Under the pieces are notes generated by a model, which was not told the DNA's origin, searched no databases, and worked only from the letters and a program-made list of their open reading frames with translations. Shown here in pieces: positions 28,903 through 38,848 of a stretch of 64,000 nucleotides of DNA. Origin of the DNA: Gemmatimonas sp. (GTDB lineage Bacteria; Gemmatimonadota; Gemmatimonadetes; Gemmatimonadales; Gemmatimonadaceae); NCBI GenBank assembly GCA_013822425.1, contig PNKL01000003.1:62001-126000 (forward strand), given 5' to 3'. Each line of letters begins with the position of its first letter. The first letter of the stretch is position 1. A program made the position numbers and the translations under genes.

Positions 28903-30590
28903 CACCACCCCCCGACCTCGACCCGACGCTCGATGCAATGCGTGCGGAGCTGGAGCATCTCCGTGCCGAACTGGCCCGGTGGCGGGCACGGTACGTCACC
29001 GGCGACAAGCGCAGCCTCGCCTGGACCAACTCGGCGCGGGAGGTCGAGCCGCTCTACACGGCGCTCGACCTCGAAGGATCCGCCGGCACGGCGTTCGAGG
29101 TGCCGGGTGAGTTTCCGTTCACCCGCGGCATCCATCCCACCGGCTACCGCGGCAAGCTCTGGACGATGCGGCAGTTCGCCGGCTTCGGCTCGGCGCACGA
29201 GACCAACGAACGCTACAAGTTCCTGCTCGATCGCGGCACGACGGGCCTCTCGGTGGCCTTCGATTTCCCGACGCTGATGGGCTACGACTCCGACCACCCG
29301 CGGTCGGAGGGCGAGGTGGGGAAGTGCGGCGTCGCCATCAGTTCGCTGGCCGACATGGAGACGCTGTTCGACGGCATCCCGCTCGACCAGGTCTCGACGT
29401 CGATGACCATCAACGGGCCGGCGATCATCCTGTGGTGCTTTTACATCGCCGCCGCCGAGAAGCAGGGCGTGCCCTCGGAGAAGCTGCGCGGCACCATCCA
29501 GAATGACATCCTCAAGGAGTACATGGCGCAGCATGCCTGGTGCTTCCCCATCGAGCCCGCGCTGCGCCTCATCGTGGACTGCTTCGAGTGGGGCGCCAGG
29601 CACGCGCCGCAGTGGAACACCGTTTCCATCTCGGGCTATCATATCCGCGAAGCGGGGGCGACGGCGGCCCAGGAACTGGCCTTCACGCTCGCCGACGGAT
29701 TCACCTACGTCGAGCACGGCATCGCCCGCGGCCTCGACATCGACGAGTTCGCGCCGCGCCTGTCGTTCTTCTGGGACATTCACAACGATTTCTTCGAGGA
29801 GATCGCCAAGCTGCGCGTCGCCCGGCGCATCTGGGCGCGCCACATGCGCGCCCGCTTCGGCGCCAGGAACCCGCGCAGCTGGATCATGCGCTTCCATTCG
29901 CAGACGGCGGGGGTGACGCTCACGGCGCAGCAGCCGATGAACAACGTGGTGCGCGTCGCGTATCAGGCGCTGGCCGCGGTGCTCGGCGGCACGCAGTCGC
30001 TGCACACCAACTCGATGGACGAGACGCTGGCCCTTCCCACCGAGCACGCGGTGGAAGTGGCGTTGCGCACGCAGCAGGTGCTCGCCTACGAAACCGGCGT
30101 CGCCTCGGTGCTCGACCCGCTGGGCGGGTCGTACTACGTGGAGAAGCTGACCGACGACATGGAGCGAGAGGCCGAGCATCTGTTCGAGCAGATCCACGAC
30201 CAGGGCGGTGTGGTGCGCGGTCTCGAGGACGGCTGGTTCCAGAAGCGCATCGCCGAGAGCGCCGCGCGCCAGCAGTGGGAGATCGAGCAGCGGCGCAAGC
30301 TCGTGGTCGGCGTCAACGAGTTCGCCACGGACGAGACGCTCACCATTCCCCTGCTGAAGCTCGACGAGGCGGCCGCCGAGGAGCAGACGGCCCGGCTCCG
30401 CGCCCTGCGCACGACGCGCGACACTGTGCTCGTGCAGCAGCGGCTCGATGCGCTGCGATCCGCCGCGCGCGGCCCGGAGAACCTGGTGCCGTACATCCTG
30501 GACTGTGCGCGGGCGTACGCGACGTTATACGAGATTCGTGCCGCTCTTGAAGACGTGTTTGGAGCGTATCGGGAGCCGGTGTTTTTCTGA
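28899..30590 (+). CDS. B12-dependent acyl-CoA mutase, large (substrate-binding) subunit
   Basis: A 563-residue TIM-barrel subunit of the methylmalonyl-CoA / isobutyryl-CoA mutase family, without its own B12 domain; that domain is a separate gene at 36822. Key family stretches are [34 protein letters not shown] and SFHIR-type [15 protein letters not shown]. The position of Arg207 in Propionibacterium methylmalonyl-CoA mutase (in MVRNTYI) is glutamine here (YMAQHAW), as reported for isobutyryl- and 2-hydroxyisobutyryl-CoA mutases, while the Tyr89 position is still tyrosine. The substrate is therefore uncertain. A minisatellite begins at the last base of its stop codon. Confidence 0.88.
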   Translation: MTPPPDLDPTLDAMRAELEHLRAELARWRARYVTGDKRSLAWTNSAREVEPLYTALDLEGSAGTAFEVPGEFPFTRGIHPTGYRGKLWTMRQFAGFGSAHETNERYKFLLDRGTTGLSVAFDFPTLMGYDSDHPRSEGEVGKCGVAISSLADMETLFDGIPLDQVSTSMTINGPAIILWCFYIAAAEKQGVPSEKLRGTIQNDILKEYMAQHAWCFPIEPALRLIVDCFEWGARHAPQWNTVSISGYHIREAGATAAQELAFTLADGFTYVEHGIARGLDIDEFAPRLSFFWDIHNDFFEEIAKLRVARRIWARHMRARFGARNPRSWIMRFHSQTAGVTLTAQQPMNNVVRVAYQALAAVLGGTQSLHTNSMDETLALPTEHAVEVALRTQQVLAYETGVASVLDPLGGSYYVEKLTDDMEREAEHLFEQIHDQGGVVRGLEDGWFQKRIAESAARQQWEIEQRRKLVVGVNEFATDETLTIPLLKLDEAAAEEQTARLRALRTTRDTVLVQQRLDALRSAARGPENLVPYILDCARAYATLYEIRAALEDVFGAYREPVFF

Positions 30591-30677
30591 GAGAGACAAC
30601 AGAGAGACAACAGAGAGACAACAGAGAGACAACAGAGAGACAACAGAGAGACAACAGAGAGACAACAGAGAGACAAC
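30590..30677. repeat. Minisatellite: 8 copies of an 11-bp unit
   Basis: Eight perfect copies of AGAGAGACAAC run from 30590 to 30677, starting on the last base of the mutase stop codon and ending 16 bp before the likely GTG start of the methyltransferase gene. The array is purine-rich on the plus strand and has much lower GC than its surroundings. Copy-number change would alter the spacing to the downstream gene. Confidence 0.97.
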
Positions 30678-30693
30678 AGAGCACACCGGACCA

Positions 30694-31476
30694 GTGGCCA
30701 AGCGATTCCGCGTAACGCAGCAGACGGCGCCCTCTGACTGGTGGGCATCGTATTTCGACGCCGGTTACCTGCGCGAGTACGAGCCGCTCTTCAGTCTCGA
30801 GGAAGACCGCCGCCAGGTGGCGCGGCTCATCGAGCTGCTCGGCCTGCCATCGGGCGCCCGCGTGCTCGATTGCCCGTGCGGGCAGGGGCGGCATGCGCAC
30901 CTGCTCGCCGAGGCCGGGTTCGACGTGGACGGCGTGGACCTGTCGGCACCGTTGCTGGCGAAGGCGCGCGCGCGGGGCACTGGTCGCACGCTCCGCTATC
31001 GCCGCGGGGACATGCGGCACCTGCCGCCGGCCTGGTCGGGGCGCTTCGATGCGGTGCTCAACCTTTTCACCAGTTTCGGTTTCTTCGCCGACCCTCGTGA
31101 CGACGCGAGGGTGGTGCGCGAGTTCGTGCGTGTCCTCGCGCCGGGTGGCGTGCTCATCTGGCACGGCGGAGACCGCGATGGCGTGATGGCCAAGTTCGTC
31201 GCGCGCGACTGGTGGACCACCGCCGACGGCACCGTGGTGGCGCAGGAGCGGCGCTTCGATCCGCTCTCCGGATTCCTGACGGTCGAGTCGTGCTGGCGGG
31301 GCCCGCAGGTGAAGGAGGATCGCACGCATCGCATCCGGCTGTACACGCCGACGCAGCTGGCCGACCTGATGCGCGATGCGGGCCTCGTGGTGGAGCAGGC
31401 ATTCGATGGGTTCACCGACAAGCCACTGGGCCGCCGGACGAGCGAGATGCTGCTGGTGGCCCGCAAGGATGCCTGA
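30694..31476 (+). CDS. Class I SAM-dependent methyltransferase
   Basis: About 260 residues from a GTG at 30694. The SAM-binding Rossmann motif is ARVLDCPCGQGRHAHLLAE, followed by the acidic loop DVDGVDLS and the post-motif region RFDAVLNLFTSFGFF. The C-terminal part (RLYTPTQLADLMRDAGL) is common in small-molecule methyltransferases. The substrate cannot be read from sequence. The frame stays open upstream through the minisatellite, so a longer start is possible, but those residues would be pure repeat ([11 protein letters not shown]). Confidence 0.8.
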   Translation: MAKRFRVTQQTAPSDWWASYFDAGYLREYEPLFSLEEDRRQVARLIELLGLPSGARVLDCPCGQGRHAHLLAEAGFDVDGVDLSAPLLAKARARGTGRTLRYRRGDMRHLPPAWSGRFDAVLNLFTSFGFFADPRDDARVVREFVRVLAPGGVLIWHGGDRDGVMAKFVARDWWTTADGTVVAQERRFDPLSGFLTVESCWRGPQVKEDRTHRIRLYTPTQLADLMRDAGLVVEQAFDGFTDKPLGRRTSEMLLVARKDA

Positions 31477-31484
31477 GGTGCGCC

Positions 31485-31938
31485 ATCGCCAATCGTGACC
31501 CCCGTATCGACGCGTACATCGCCAAGTCGGCCGAGTTCGCGAAGCCCATCCTCGAGCACCTGCGCGCCGTGGTGCACGCCGCCTGCCCGGATGTCGAGGA
31601 GACAATGAAGTGGAGCATGCCGCACTTCGACGAAAAAGGCCCTCGTCGGCTACGTGCGGAAGGCGATGGCGCTGAACGATGCCGGCATCACGCTGAGGCG
31701 TCCCAGGAAGCACCCGAAAGCTGCGCCGGCCATGCCGGCCGACCTCGCCGCCGCGCTCAAGAAGTCCAAGGGAGCATGGGCCCAGTGGCAGGCGTTCTCT
31801 CCCGGTCACCGCCGCGAGTACCTGGCGTGGATTCTCGAGGCGAAGCAGGACGCCACGCGCGCACGCCGGATCGCCGCCACGGTGTCGCAGGTGGCGGAAG
31901 GAAAGGCGCAGAACTGGAAGTACGAGCGCCGGCGCTGA
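31485..31938 (+). pseudogene. Broken YdeI/DUF1801-family gene (internal deletion, frameshift, lost start)
   Basis: The first segment (31485 to about 31636) encodes ANRDPRIDAYIAKSAEFAKP, then HLRAVVHAACPDVEETMKWS and MPHFDEK, the N-terminal part of YdeI/DUF1801 proteins. The second segment (from about 31632, another frame) encodes KKALVGYVRKAMALNDAG and the usual C-terminus FSPGHRREYLAWILEAK ... NWKYERRR. The middle of the domain (roughly 40 residues in relatives) is missing and the frame changes at a run of five A at 31633-31637. The expected ATG is ATC (31485-31487). Not functional as read. Confidence 0.8.
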
Positions 31939-31940
31939 CG

Positions 31941-32384
31941 CTACGGCGTGCGCACCGCGGCCGAGACCACGACTGTCTGGTTGCCCGCGAACGACAGCAT
32001 GAGCGGCAGGGAATCGCCCGCCGCCAGCCGGCGGCGCAGTCCCGTCATCATGAGGTGCTTGGCCCCCTCCGCCAGCACCAGGCTGTCATTGGACGCGATG
32101 ACCTGCGCCGAGTCCAGCGGCATCATGTGCACCATGCCGCCCATCTCCATGGTCTCGTGCAGGGACACCGACTCGGCCAGCGGCGACGCCGCACCGATGA
32201 ACGTCACGGGCGCGGTGTCGCGGTTGATGATGACGAGGTAGGCGGCGCTCACGAGGCCGGAGTCAGCCGGCCGTACCCACGCGCCCTGGACGTCGAGCGG
32301 GCGCACGGCCACGGCCGGGGTGTCGGGCCCGCCGCAGGCGGCAAGCGCCATGAACGAAACGAGGACGATCGGACGGAGTGTCAT
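31941..32384 (-). CDS. PCuAC-type periplasmic copper chaperone (lipoprotein)
   Basis: A 147-residue lipoprotein, with signal MTLRPIVLVSFMALAACGG and lipobox cysteine. The copper(I) ligands of the PCuAC family are present in order: His and Met in LHETMEMGGMVHMMPL and His-x-Met in GAKHLMMTGL. These chaperones deliver copper to the CuA site of cytochrome oxidase. The heme-copper oxidase genes are not in the window. The neighbouring cytochrome module suggests a respiratory setting. Confidence 0.88.
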   Translation of the reverse strand: MTLRPIVLVSFMALAACGGPDTPAVAVRPLDVQGAWVRPADSGLVSAAYLVIINRDTAPVTFIGAASPLAESVSLHETMEMGGMVHMMPLDSAQVIASNDSLVLAEGAKHLMMTGLRRRLAAGDSLPLMLSFAGNQTVVVSAAVRTP

Positions 32385-32503
32385 GGGAGAACCCCTGCGG
32401 GCGCGACGGCGGACGCGCCGCCGAAAAAGCGGGTGAACGGCGGGCCGGGCGCACGCGACACTGCATGCGCACCGGCCCTCCTGTGCTGCGGTCACCAGCA
32501 AAA

Positions 32504-33268
32504 CTACTTGGCTGAGCCGCCCAGCGCCGTGTTGAGCCCGCCCAGCAGGTCCATCGTCACCGGGACGATCGTGCCGTTGCCGTTGCCGGTCATTTCGGTG
32601 AGCGTCTGCAGGTAGCGCAGTTGCAGCGCCGGCGGGTTGTTGCGGATGATCACCGCCGCCTTGCCGAGCGTCTCGGCGGCGAGGAACTCGCCGTCCGCGC
32701 GGATGACCTTGGCGCGCTTCTCGCGCTCGGCCTCCGCCTGCGCCGCCATCGAACGCTGCATCGTCTCGGGCAGGAGCACATCCTTGACCTCGACCACCGA
32801 CACCTTGACGCCCCACGGCTCGGTGTGCTGGTCGATGATCTGCGCCAGCTTCTGGTTGATCTTGTCGCGCTGGGCCAGCAGTTCGTCCAGTTCCGACTGG
32901 CCGAGCACGCTCCGCAGCGTCGTCAGCGCGATCTGCGACGTGGCCCGGGCGTAGTGCTCCACCTGGATGAGTGCCTTGGCGCAGTCGACGACCTGGAAGT
33001 ACACCACGGCGTCCACCTTGATGGTGACGTTGTCGCGCGTGATGAGTTCCTGCGGTTCGACCGTCAGCGTCACCACGCGGGTGTCGATCTTGAACATGCG
33101 GTCAACCAGCGGGATGATGAAGTTCAGGCCGGGTGCGCGCACCCCGACCAACCGGCCGAAGCGCAGCATCACGCCGCCCTCGTACTGCTTCACGATCCGC
33201 ACGCCGTACTTGAACAGGAAGATGGCGACGGCGGCGGCGATGAGGTACTTCACAGTGGTGGCGTCCAT
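32504..33268 (-). CDS. Slipin/stomatin-like SPFH protein
   Basis: A 254-residue protein with one N-terminal transmembrane helix (VKYLIAAAVAIFLFKYG) and an SPFH/band-7 domain. Family stretches include GLNFIIPLVDRMFKIDTRV and LLPETMQRSMAAQAEAERE (coiled region). Slipins form ring-like oligomers on membranes, often with an NfeD protease, but no nfeD gene is adjacent here. Its role next to the NrfD module is unknown; it lies 35 bp downstream of that gene on the same strand. Confidence 0.92.
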   Translation of the reverse strand: MDATTVKYLIAAAVAIFLFKYGVRIVKQYEGGVMLRFGRLVGVRAPGLNFIIPLVDRMFKIDTRVVTLTVEPQELITRDNVTIKVDAVVYFQVVDCAKALIQVEHYARATSQIALTTLRSVLGQSELDELLAQRDKINQKLAQIIDQHTEPWGVKVSVVEVKDVLLPETMQRSMAAQAEAEREKRAKVIRADGEFLAAETLGKAAVIIRNNPPALQLRYLQTLTEMTGNGNGTIVPVTMDLLGGLNTALGGSAK

Positions 33269-33303
33269 TCCAGCATCTCCGGATTGTTAGTCACGACCAG
33301 CGT

Positions 33304-34545
33304 CTACGACGTGAACTTCGAGTATCCCTTCAGCGGCTGCCGTACCGGCGGCCGTTCCTTCATCCATTCCTTCGGGAACGTCTCCACCGAGCCCCAGAGG
33401 GGGAGGAGGCGCGAGAACACATAGATCACCACGAACGGCAGGCAGAGAATGACGGCGGCGGCGATCAGCCCTTCGCGCCCGTAGATGTCGATCTCGAAAT
33501 TCAGGAAGCCGCGCAGGCTCTTGGAGAACATCTGCCCGCCCATCACGACGTTCCAGCGCATGGCGCCGACCTGGGCCAGCAGCAGCACGCCGCAGACGAC
33601 CCCGATTACGTTGCGCACGGCGGCCGGGGCGCGCTGCTTGAAGACCACGACGGCCCCCATGGCGAGGAAGGGCACCACCGAGCCGAGCAGGATCTGGATG
33701 ACGAACATGCTGACGAAGAGCTTGCCGGTGACGAGCTCCTTCAGGATGATCCAGTCCTCGTTGGCCATGTAGGCGTGGTTGATGAGTTCCAGCAGCTCGA
33801 GCGTAACGTCGATGATCAGGAAATACCACGCCGTCTCGATGAGCGCGGTCACGCACTCGCCGTTGATCTCGCGTCCCTTCACCCAGTGGATGACGATGTA
33901 GCAGATCATCACCATCGCCACGCCCGACACGATGGCGCTGAGGAGGAAGATCACGGGCATCAGCGGGCTGGCCCACCACGGGTTGGCCTTGATGGCGCCG
34001 AAGATGAAGCCCACGTACCCGTGCAGGCCGCACGCCGCCGGGATGCCGATGGCGGCCAGGACCACCATCACCCGGCGGTCCAGCGCCTTGGCTTCCTCCG
34101 AGATGTCGAGCACGCCCAGTGCCAGCAGCCAGTACACCGGCTTCAGGGCGGGGTACTTCGTTTCATTGTAGAGGTGGACGATGTCCGTCCGATAGACGAG
34201 CCAGATCTCCACCGCGAGGATGAACAGGTAGGCGGAGTAGATGAACCCGAACCCGGCCATCGCCGACGTCACGTTGGGCGTGAACATGATGTTCAGCGCG
34301 CGCTCGGGATGCCCCAGATGGTTGAGGAGCGGCAGCGTCGCGAACAGCAGGAAGGCGAAGGCCATCACCATCGCGAAGCGGCTCACCGGTTTCAACTCGT
34401 CCTTGTCGAACACGTGGTGCAGCGACGAAATGATGAACGCGCCGGCCACGATTCCCGTGATGTAGGGGTACAGGACGATCATCGACGTCCAGTAGATGTG
34501 CGCCTGGTTCGGGAGGACGTACCCCTCGGTGATGTAGTGATGCAT
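33304..34545 (-). CDS. NrfD/PsrC-family integral membrane quinone-binding subunit
   Basis: A 413-residue protein with about ten hydrophobic helices. It has the NrfD/PsrC pattern, for example HIYWTSMIVLYPYITGIVAG near the N-terminus, FATLPLLNHLGHPERALNIM and LLELINHAY. NrfD proteins exchange electrons with (mena)quinone and have no cofactors of their own. The start codon directly follows the stop of the Fe-S subunit gene (TAG then ATG, no gap). It forms a module with that subunit and the tetraheme cytochrome. There is no molybdopterin subunit nearby. Confidence 0.92.
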   Translation of the reverse strand: MHHYITEGYVLPNQAHIYWTSMIVLYPYITGIVAGAFIISSLHHVFDKDELKPVSRFAMVMAFAFLLFATLPLLNHLGHPERALNIMFTPNVTSAMAGFGFIYSAYLFILAVEIWLVYRTDIVHLYNETKYPALKPVYWLLALGVLDISEEAKALDRRVMVVLAAIGIPAACGLHGYVGFIFGAIKANPWWASPLMPVIFLLSAIVSGVAMVMICYIVIHWVKGREINGECVTALIETAWYFLIIDVTLELLELINHAYMANEDWIILKELVTGKLFVSMFVIQILLGSVVPFLAMGAVVVFKQRAPAAVRNVIGVVCGVLLLAQVGAMRWNVVMGGQMFSKSLRGFLNFEIDIYGREGLIAAAVILCLPFVVIYVFSRLLPLWGSVETFPKEWMKERPPVRQPLKGYSKFTS

Positions 34546-35367
34546 CTAGATCACCTCGGAGTCGAGCCCGATGTAGCGCGTCCGCGGACGTGTGCCGAGG
34601 TACGACTTCAGCACCTGCACCCGGTTGGTCGCGAGGATCCGGCTGATGGTGCTCTCCGGGTCGCTCACGTTGCCGAAGATGCGTGCGTCGGCCGGGCACG
34701 AGACCACGCAGGCGGGGAGCAGACCCTTCGTGACCCGATGGTGGCACCACGTGCACTTGCCTGCCGTGTGCGAACGCGGGTCGATGAAGCGCGACCCGAA
34801 CGGGCAGGCCTGCACGCAGTAGCCGCAGCCGACGCAGCGCTCGTGGTCCACCAGCACCACGCCCTCGTCCGTCTTGAACGACGCCCCCACCGGGCAGACC
34901 TGGATGCACGGCGTGTCGATGCAGTGATTGCAGAGCTTGGGCACGAAGAAGCCGCGCATCGGCGCCTGTTCGGCGCCGCTTGGCCTGTTGCGCGTCGGCA
35001 GCGCCTCAGCGAAGCCATCCTCGCCGCCGTTCGGCGAGTTCACGAAGACCTCACCGTCGGGATAGAACGTGTACTGCTCCACCCACGTGCGGTTGTATCC
35101 GTCGGGCACGTTGTTCTCGGCACGGCAGGCACGCACGCACGAGCCGCACCCGATGCACTTGGTGGTGTCCACCACGAAGCCGTAGATCACGCCCTTGCCG
35201 ATCTCGGCTTCGGCGCGGGATTTGGCATCGGCGCCGGCCTGCGGCAGCTTCAGCAGGGCCGTGTTGACGAAGAGCGAACCGAACAGGAAGCTCTGGCCGC
35301 CGGACTTGGCGACCGTCTCCAGGAACCGCCGGCGGGACATGTCGTCCGGATGTTGGGCGCTGGTCAC
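34546..35367 (-). CDS. Tat-exported ferredoxin-like subunit with four [4Fe-4S] clusters
   Basis: A 273-residue protein from a GTG at 35367, which overlaps the tetraheme gene stop (GTGA); an internal ATG at 35340 is the alternative. It carries a twin-arginine signal SRRRFLETVAKSGG. Four cysteine groups follow: CIGCGSCVRACR, CNHCIDTPCIQVCP, CVGCGYCVQACPFG and CTWC with a later CVVSCP. This is the NrfC/PsrB/DmsB type that carries electrons between the membrane subunit and a periplasmic partner. Confidence 0.92.
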   Translation of the reverse strand: MTSAQHPDDMSRRRFLETVAKSGGQSFLFGSLFVNTALLKLPQAGADAKSRAEAEIGKGVIYGFVVDTTKCIGCGSCVRACRAENNVPDGYNRTWVEQYTFYPDGEVFVNSPNGGEDGFAEALPTRNRPSGAEQAPMRGFFVPKLCNHCIDTPCIQVCPVGASFKTDEGVVLVDHERCVGCGYCVQACPFGSRFIDPRSHTAGKCTWCHHRVTKGLLPACVVSCPADARIFGNVSDPESTISRILATNRVQVLKSYLGTRPRTRYIGLDSEVI

Positions 35368-35885
35368 TTGGCGATCGCCGTATGCGGGTTGTGACAGTCG
35401 GTGCACTTCGTGTCGGGAGTGAACGTTCCCTTGCGGAGTGCGATGTGCTTCTCGACGCTGGCGATGGACTTGAGCGTGCTGGGCCGCTCGAAGGTCTTGA
35501 GGTGGCACCACCGGCACTCGTGGATGCCCGTGCCGCGATTGATTGCGTTCTCGTACTGCGTCAGGATCTTGTCCGGATAGCCCGCCGTCGAATCGTCGCT
35601 GACCTTCTTGACGTGCATCAGGCCGGGGCCATGGCAGTTCTCGCACTGCGGTGTCGTGTGCTTTCCAGCGGTCCATTCGGCGGCGATGTCGTCATGGCAC
35701 TCGGCGCACGCTTCGCTGCCAAGGTGCCGCGGCTCGCGCGCGGCCTCGTCGGAGACCGCCGAGAGGCGGTAGTGGCCTTTCACGCCAAAGTCCTTCGGAA
35801 TCACCTGCGAGCGCACGAAGAGGAACCCGACCGCCGCGATGGCGACGAGGGCGAGCAGCCGCACGAAGTGCCCCGCATGCCGCAT
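35364..35885 (-). CDS. Membrane-anchored tetraheme cytochrome c
   Basis: A 173-residue protein with one N-terminal helix (LLALVAIAAVGFLFVRS) and four CxxCH motifs: CAECH, CENCH, CRWCH and CTDCH. The anchor is probably uncleaved, leaving the heme domain in the periplasm. It resembles small multiheme partners of NrfCD/Qrc complexes. It is first in the tight block cytochrome - Fe-S - NrfD. Confidence 0.9.
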   Translation of the reverse strand: MRHAGHFVRLLALVAIAAVGFLFVRSQVIPKDFGVKGHYRLSAVSDEAAREPRHLGSEACAECHDDIAAEWTAGKHTTPQCENCHGPGLMHVKKVSDDSTAGYPDKILTQYENAINRGTGIHECRWCHLKTFERPSTLKSIASVEKHIALRKGTFTPDTKCTDCHNPHTAIAK

Positions 35886-35968
35886 GGACGCACCCCATCA
35901 GGAGGGTTGCGGGGCGGGGCCTCACCGTGGGCCCGCCCGGGAGAAACGATCCGTGATGCGCGGTTCGG

Positions 35969-36283
35969 CTACGGCTTGAGCGTGCGAATGTATTTCGCGA
36001 CCGCGGCCATTTCGTCGGGCTTCAGCTTCTCGTTGAAAGGCTTCATCTTGCCCTTGCCCTCGCCGATGCCCTTGATGAGGTCGGCGTCCGTGCGCTTCGC
36101 GAAGAACGCCGCGTCGAACGTCTCGATCTTGGGGTTCATCTTCTTGATGCCATCCGACGGCTTGCCGGTCGCGCCGTGGCATTTCCTGCAATGCTGCTCG
36201 TAGAGCGCCTTGCCATCCGCGCCCTGCGCGGCGGCGGTGGAGGCGGCAAGGGTCAGGGCGCCGAGAAGGAAGAACGAACGCAT
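35969..36283 (-). CDS. Class I monoheme cytochrome c
   Basis: A 104-residue periplasmic cytochrome with a clear signal (MRSFFLLGALTLAASTAAAQ) and one heme site CRKCH. The methionine ligand is probably in GKGKMKPF and the C-terminal helix is [12 protein letters not shown]. It lies 83 bp upstream of the tetraheme gene and may be the soluble acceptor or donor of that module. A decayed relative lies upstream at 36623-36738. Confidence 0.9.
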   Translation of the reverse strand: MRSFFLLGALTLAASTAAAQGADGKALYEQHCRKCHGATGKPSDGIKKMNPKIETFDAAFFAKRTDADLIKGIGEGKGKMKPFNEKLKPDEMAAVAKYIRTLKP

Positions 36284-36622
36284 CGCGCAACTCCGTGGAG
36301 AAAGTAAGATTCCGACGAGCCCAGCAACGTTCTGTGCAGCCTCGTGACTACGATCGCGACGGTCCGGGCTGCCCCAACGACGCCTGCCCGGACTCGGCGA
36401 TTCCCCTACGCGTGATGAGATGTTGGAGTATACGCGCCGTCCGGAAGTTGGAAGTGGGGCGATAGCCGGAACGTGTATCCGTGTGTTCCCCTACACGCGG
36501 GACGGAGTTTGGCCGATACGCGGATGCGCGTGCTCGGACGCGCGTGGGCCCTGCGCGCATACGAAAAGGACACCGTGCCGACTGAGGCGCCGCGCCCTCG
36601 TGGCCGGCGGGACGCGCGCTGC
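36284..36622. other. Intergenic stretch without recognisable gene
   Basis: About 340 bp upstream of the monoheme cytochrome gene. Reading frames here have no family resemblance and no signal peptide. It must contain the cytochrome promoter on the minus strand, but I cannot point to convincing hexamers. It may be residue of decayed genes, since the next stretch holds a pseudogene. Confidence 0.5.
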
Positions 36623-36738
36623 CTACGGCGCCAGCGTCCGGATGTACTTGGCGACGGCGAGCATCTCCTCCGGCTCGTGGCGCCGTGGCACTTCTTGCAG
36701 TGTACCTCGTAGAGCGCCTTGCCGTCGGGGTCCTGCAC
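36623..36738 (-). pseudogene. Remnant of a monoheme cytochrome c gene
   Basis: Reading leftward from 36738, the frame encodes [20 protein letters not shown], matching the start of the intact cytochrome at 35969 (GADGKALYEQHCRKCHGAT). After about 36680 the match continues in another frame as [17 protein letters not shown] and a stop (36623-36625), matching its C-terminal helix. The roughly 50 residues between, including the methionine ligand, are gone, and no signal peptide is left. Confidence 0.8.
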
Positions 36739-36821
36739 GGGACCGCGAACGGACAGGGCGGCGGTGGTTTCCCAGCGCCTTCTATTGCCGCCACGCGCCG
36801 CTGCGGTTTATTTCCCTCGCT

Positions 36822-37231
36822 ATGGACAGACCCATCCGAGTGCTCGTCGCAAAACCCGGACTCGACGGCCATGACCGCGGGGCCAAGGTGGTTGCCGCCG
36901 CCCTGCGGGACGCCGGCATGGAGGTCATCTATACGGGCCTCCACCAGACGCCCGAGATGATCGCCAGCGCCGCGGTGCAGGAGGATGTCGACGTCGTCGG
37001 CCTCTCCATCCTTTCCGGCGCGCACATGACGCTCTTCCCCCGCGTTCGCGAGCTCTTGGCAGAGCAGGGACGCGACGACATCCTGGTGACCGGGGGCGGC
37101 ATCATCCCCAAGGAAGACATGGACCGACTCGCGGCGCTCGGCGTCGGTCGCCTGTTCGGGCCCGGCACGCCGACCACCGAGCTCATCGCGTACATCCGCG
37201 CCTGGTACGCCGAGCGCCAGGCGCAGGACGC

Positions 37232-37235
<4 letters not shown>
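36822..37235 (+). CDS. B12-binding small subunit of acyl-CoA mutase
   Basis: A 137-residue cobalamin-binding domain. The base-off motif DxHxxG is present in [11 protein letters not shown], with the later conserved GLSILSGAH and VTGGGIIP. It completes the large subunit at 28899, giving a two-subunit mutase of the MCM/ICM/HCM type with genes 6 kb apart. It overlaps the carboxyltransferase gene by GTGA. Confidence 0.92.

Positions 37236-38844
<1,609 letters not shown>

Positions 38845-38848
<4 letters not shown>

Noticed and set aside
30590-30677. Possible CRISPR array
   Set aside because: The 11-bp units are directly adjacent without spacers and no cas gene is present.
30448-30693. Extended N-terminus of the methyltransferase through the minisatellite
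   Set aside because: The frame is open but would overlap the mutase gene and encode repeat-derived residues; the GTG at 30694 directly precedes the domain.
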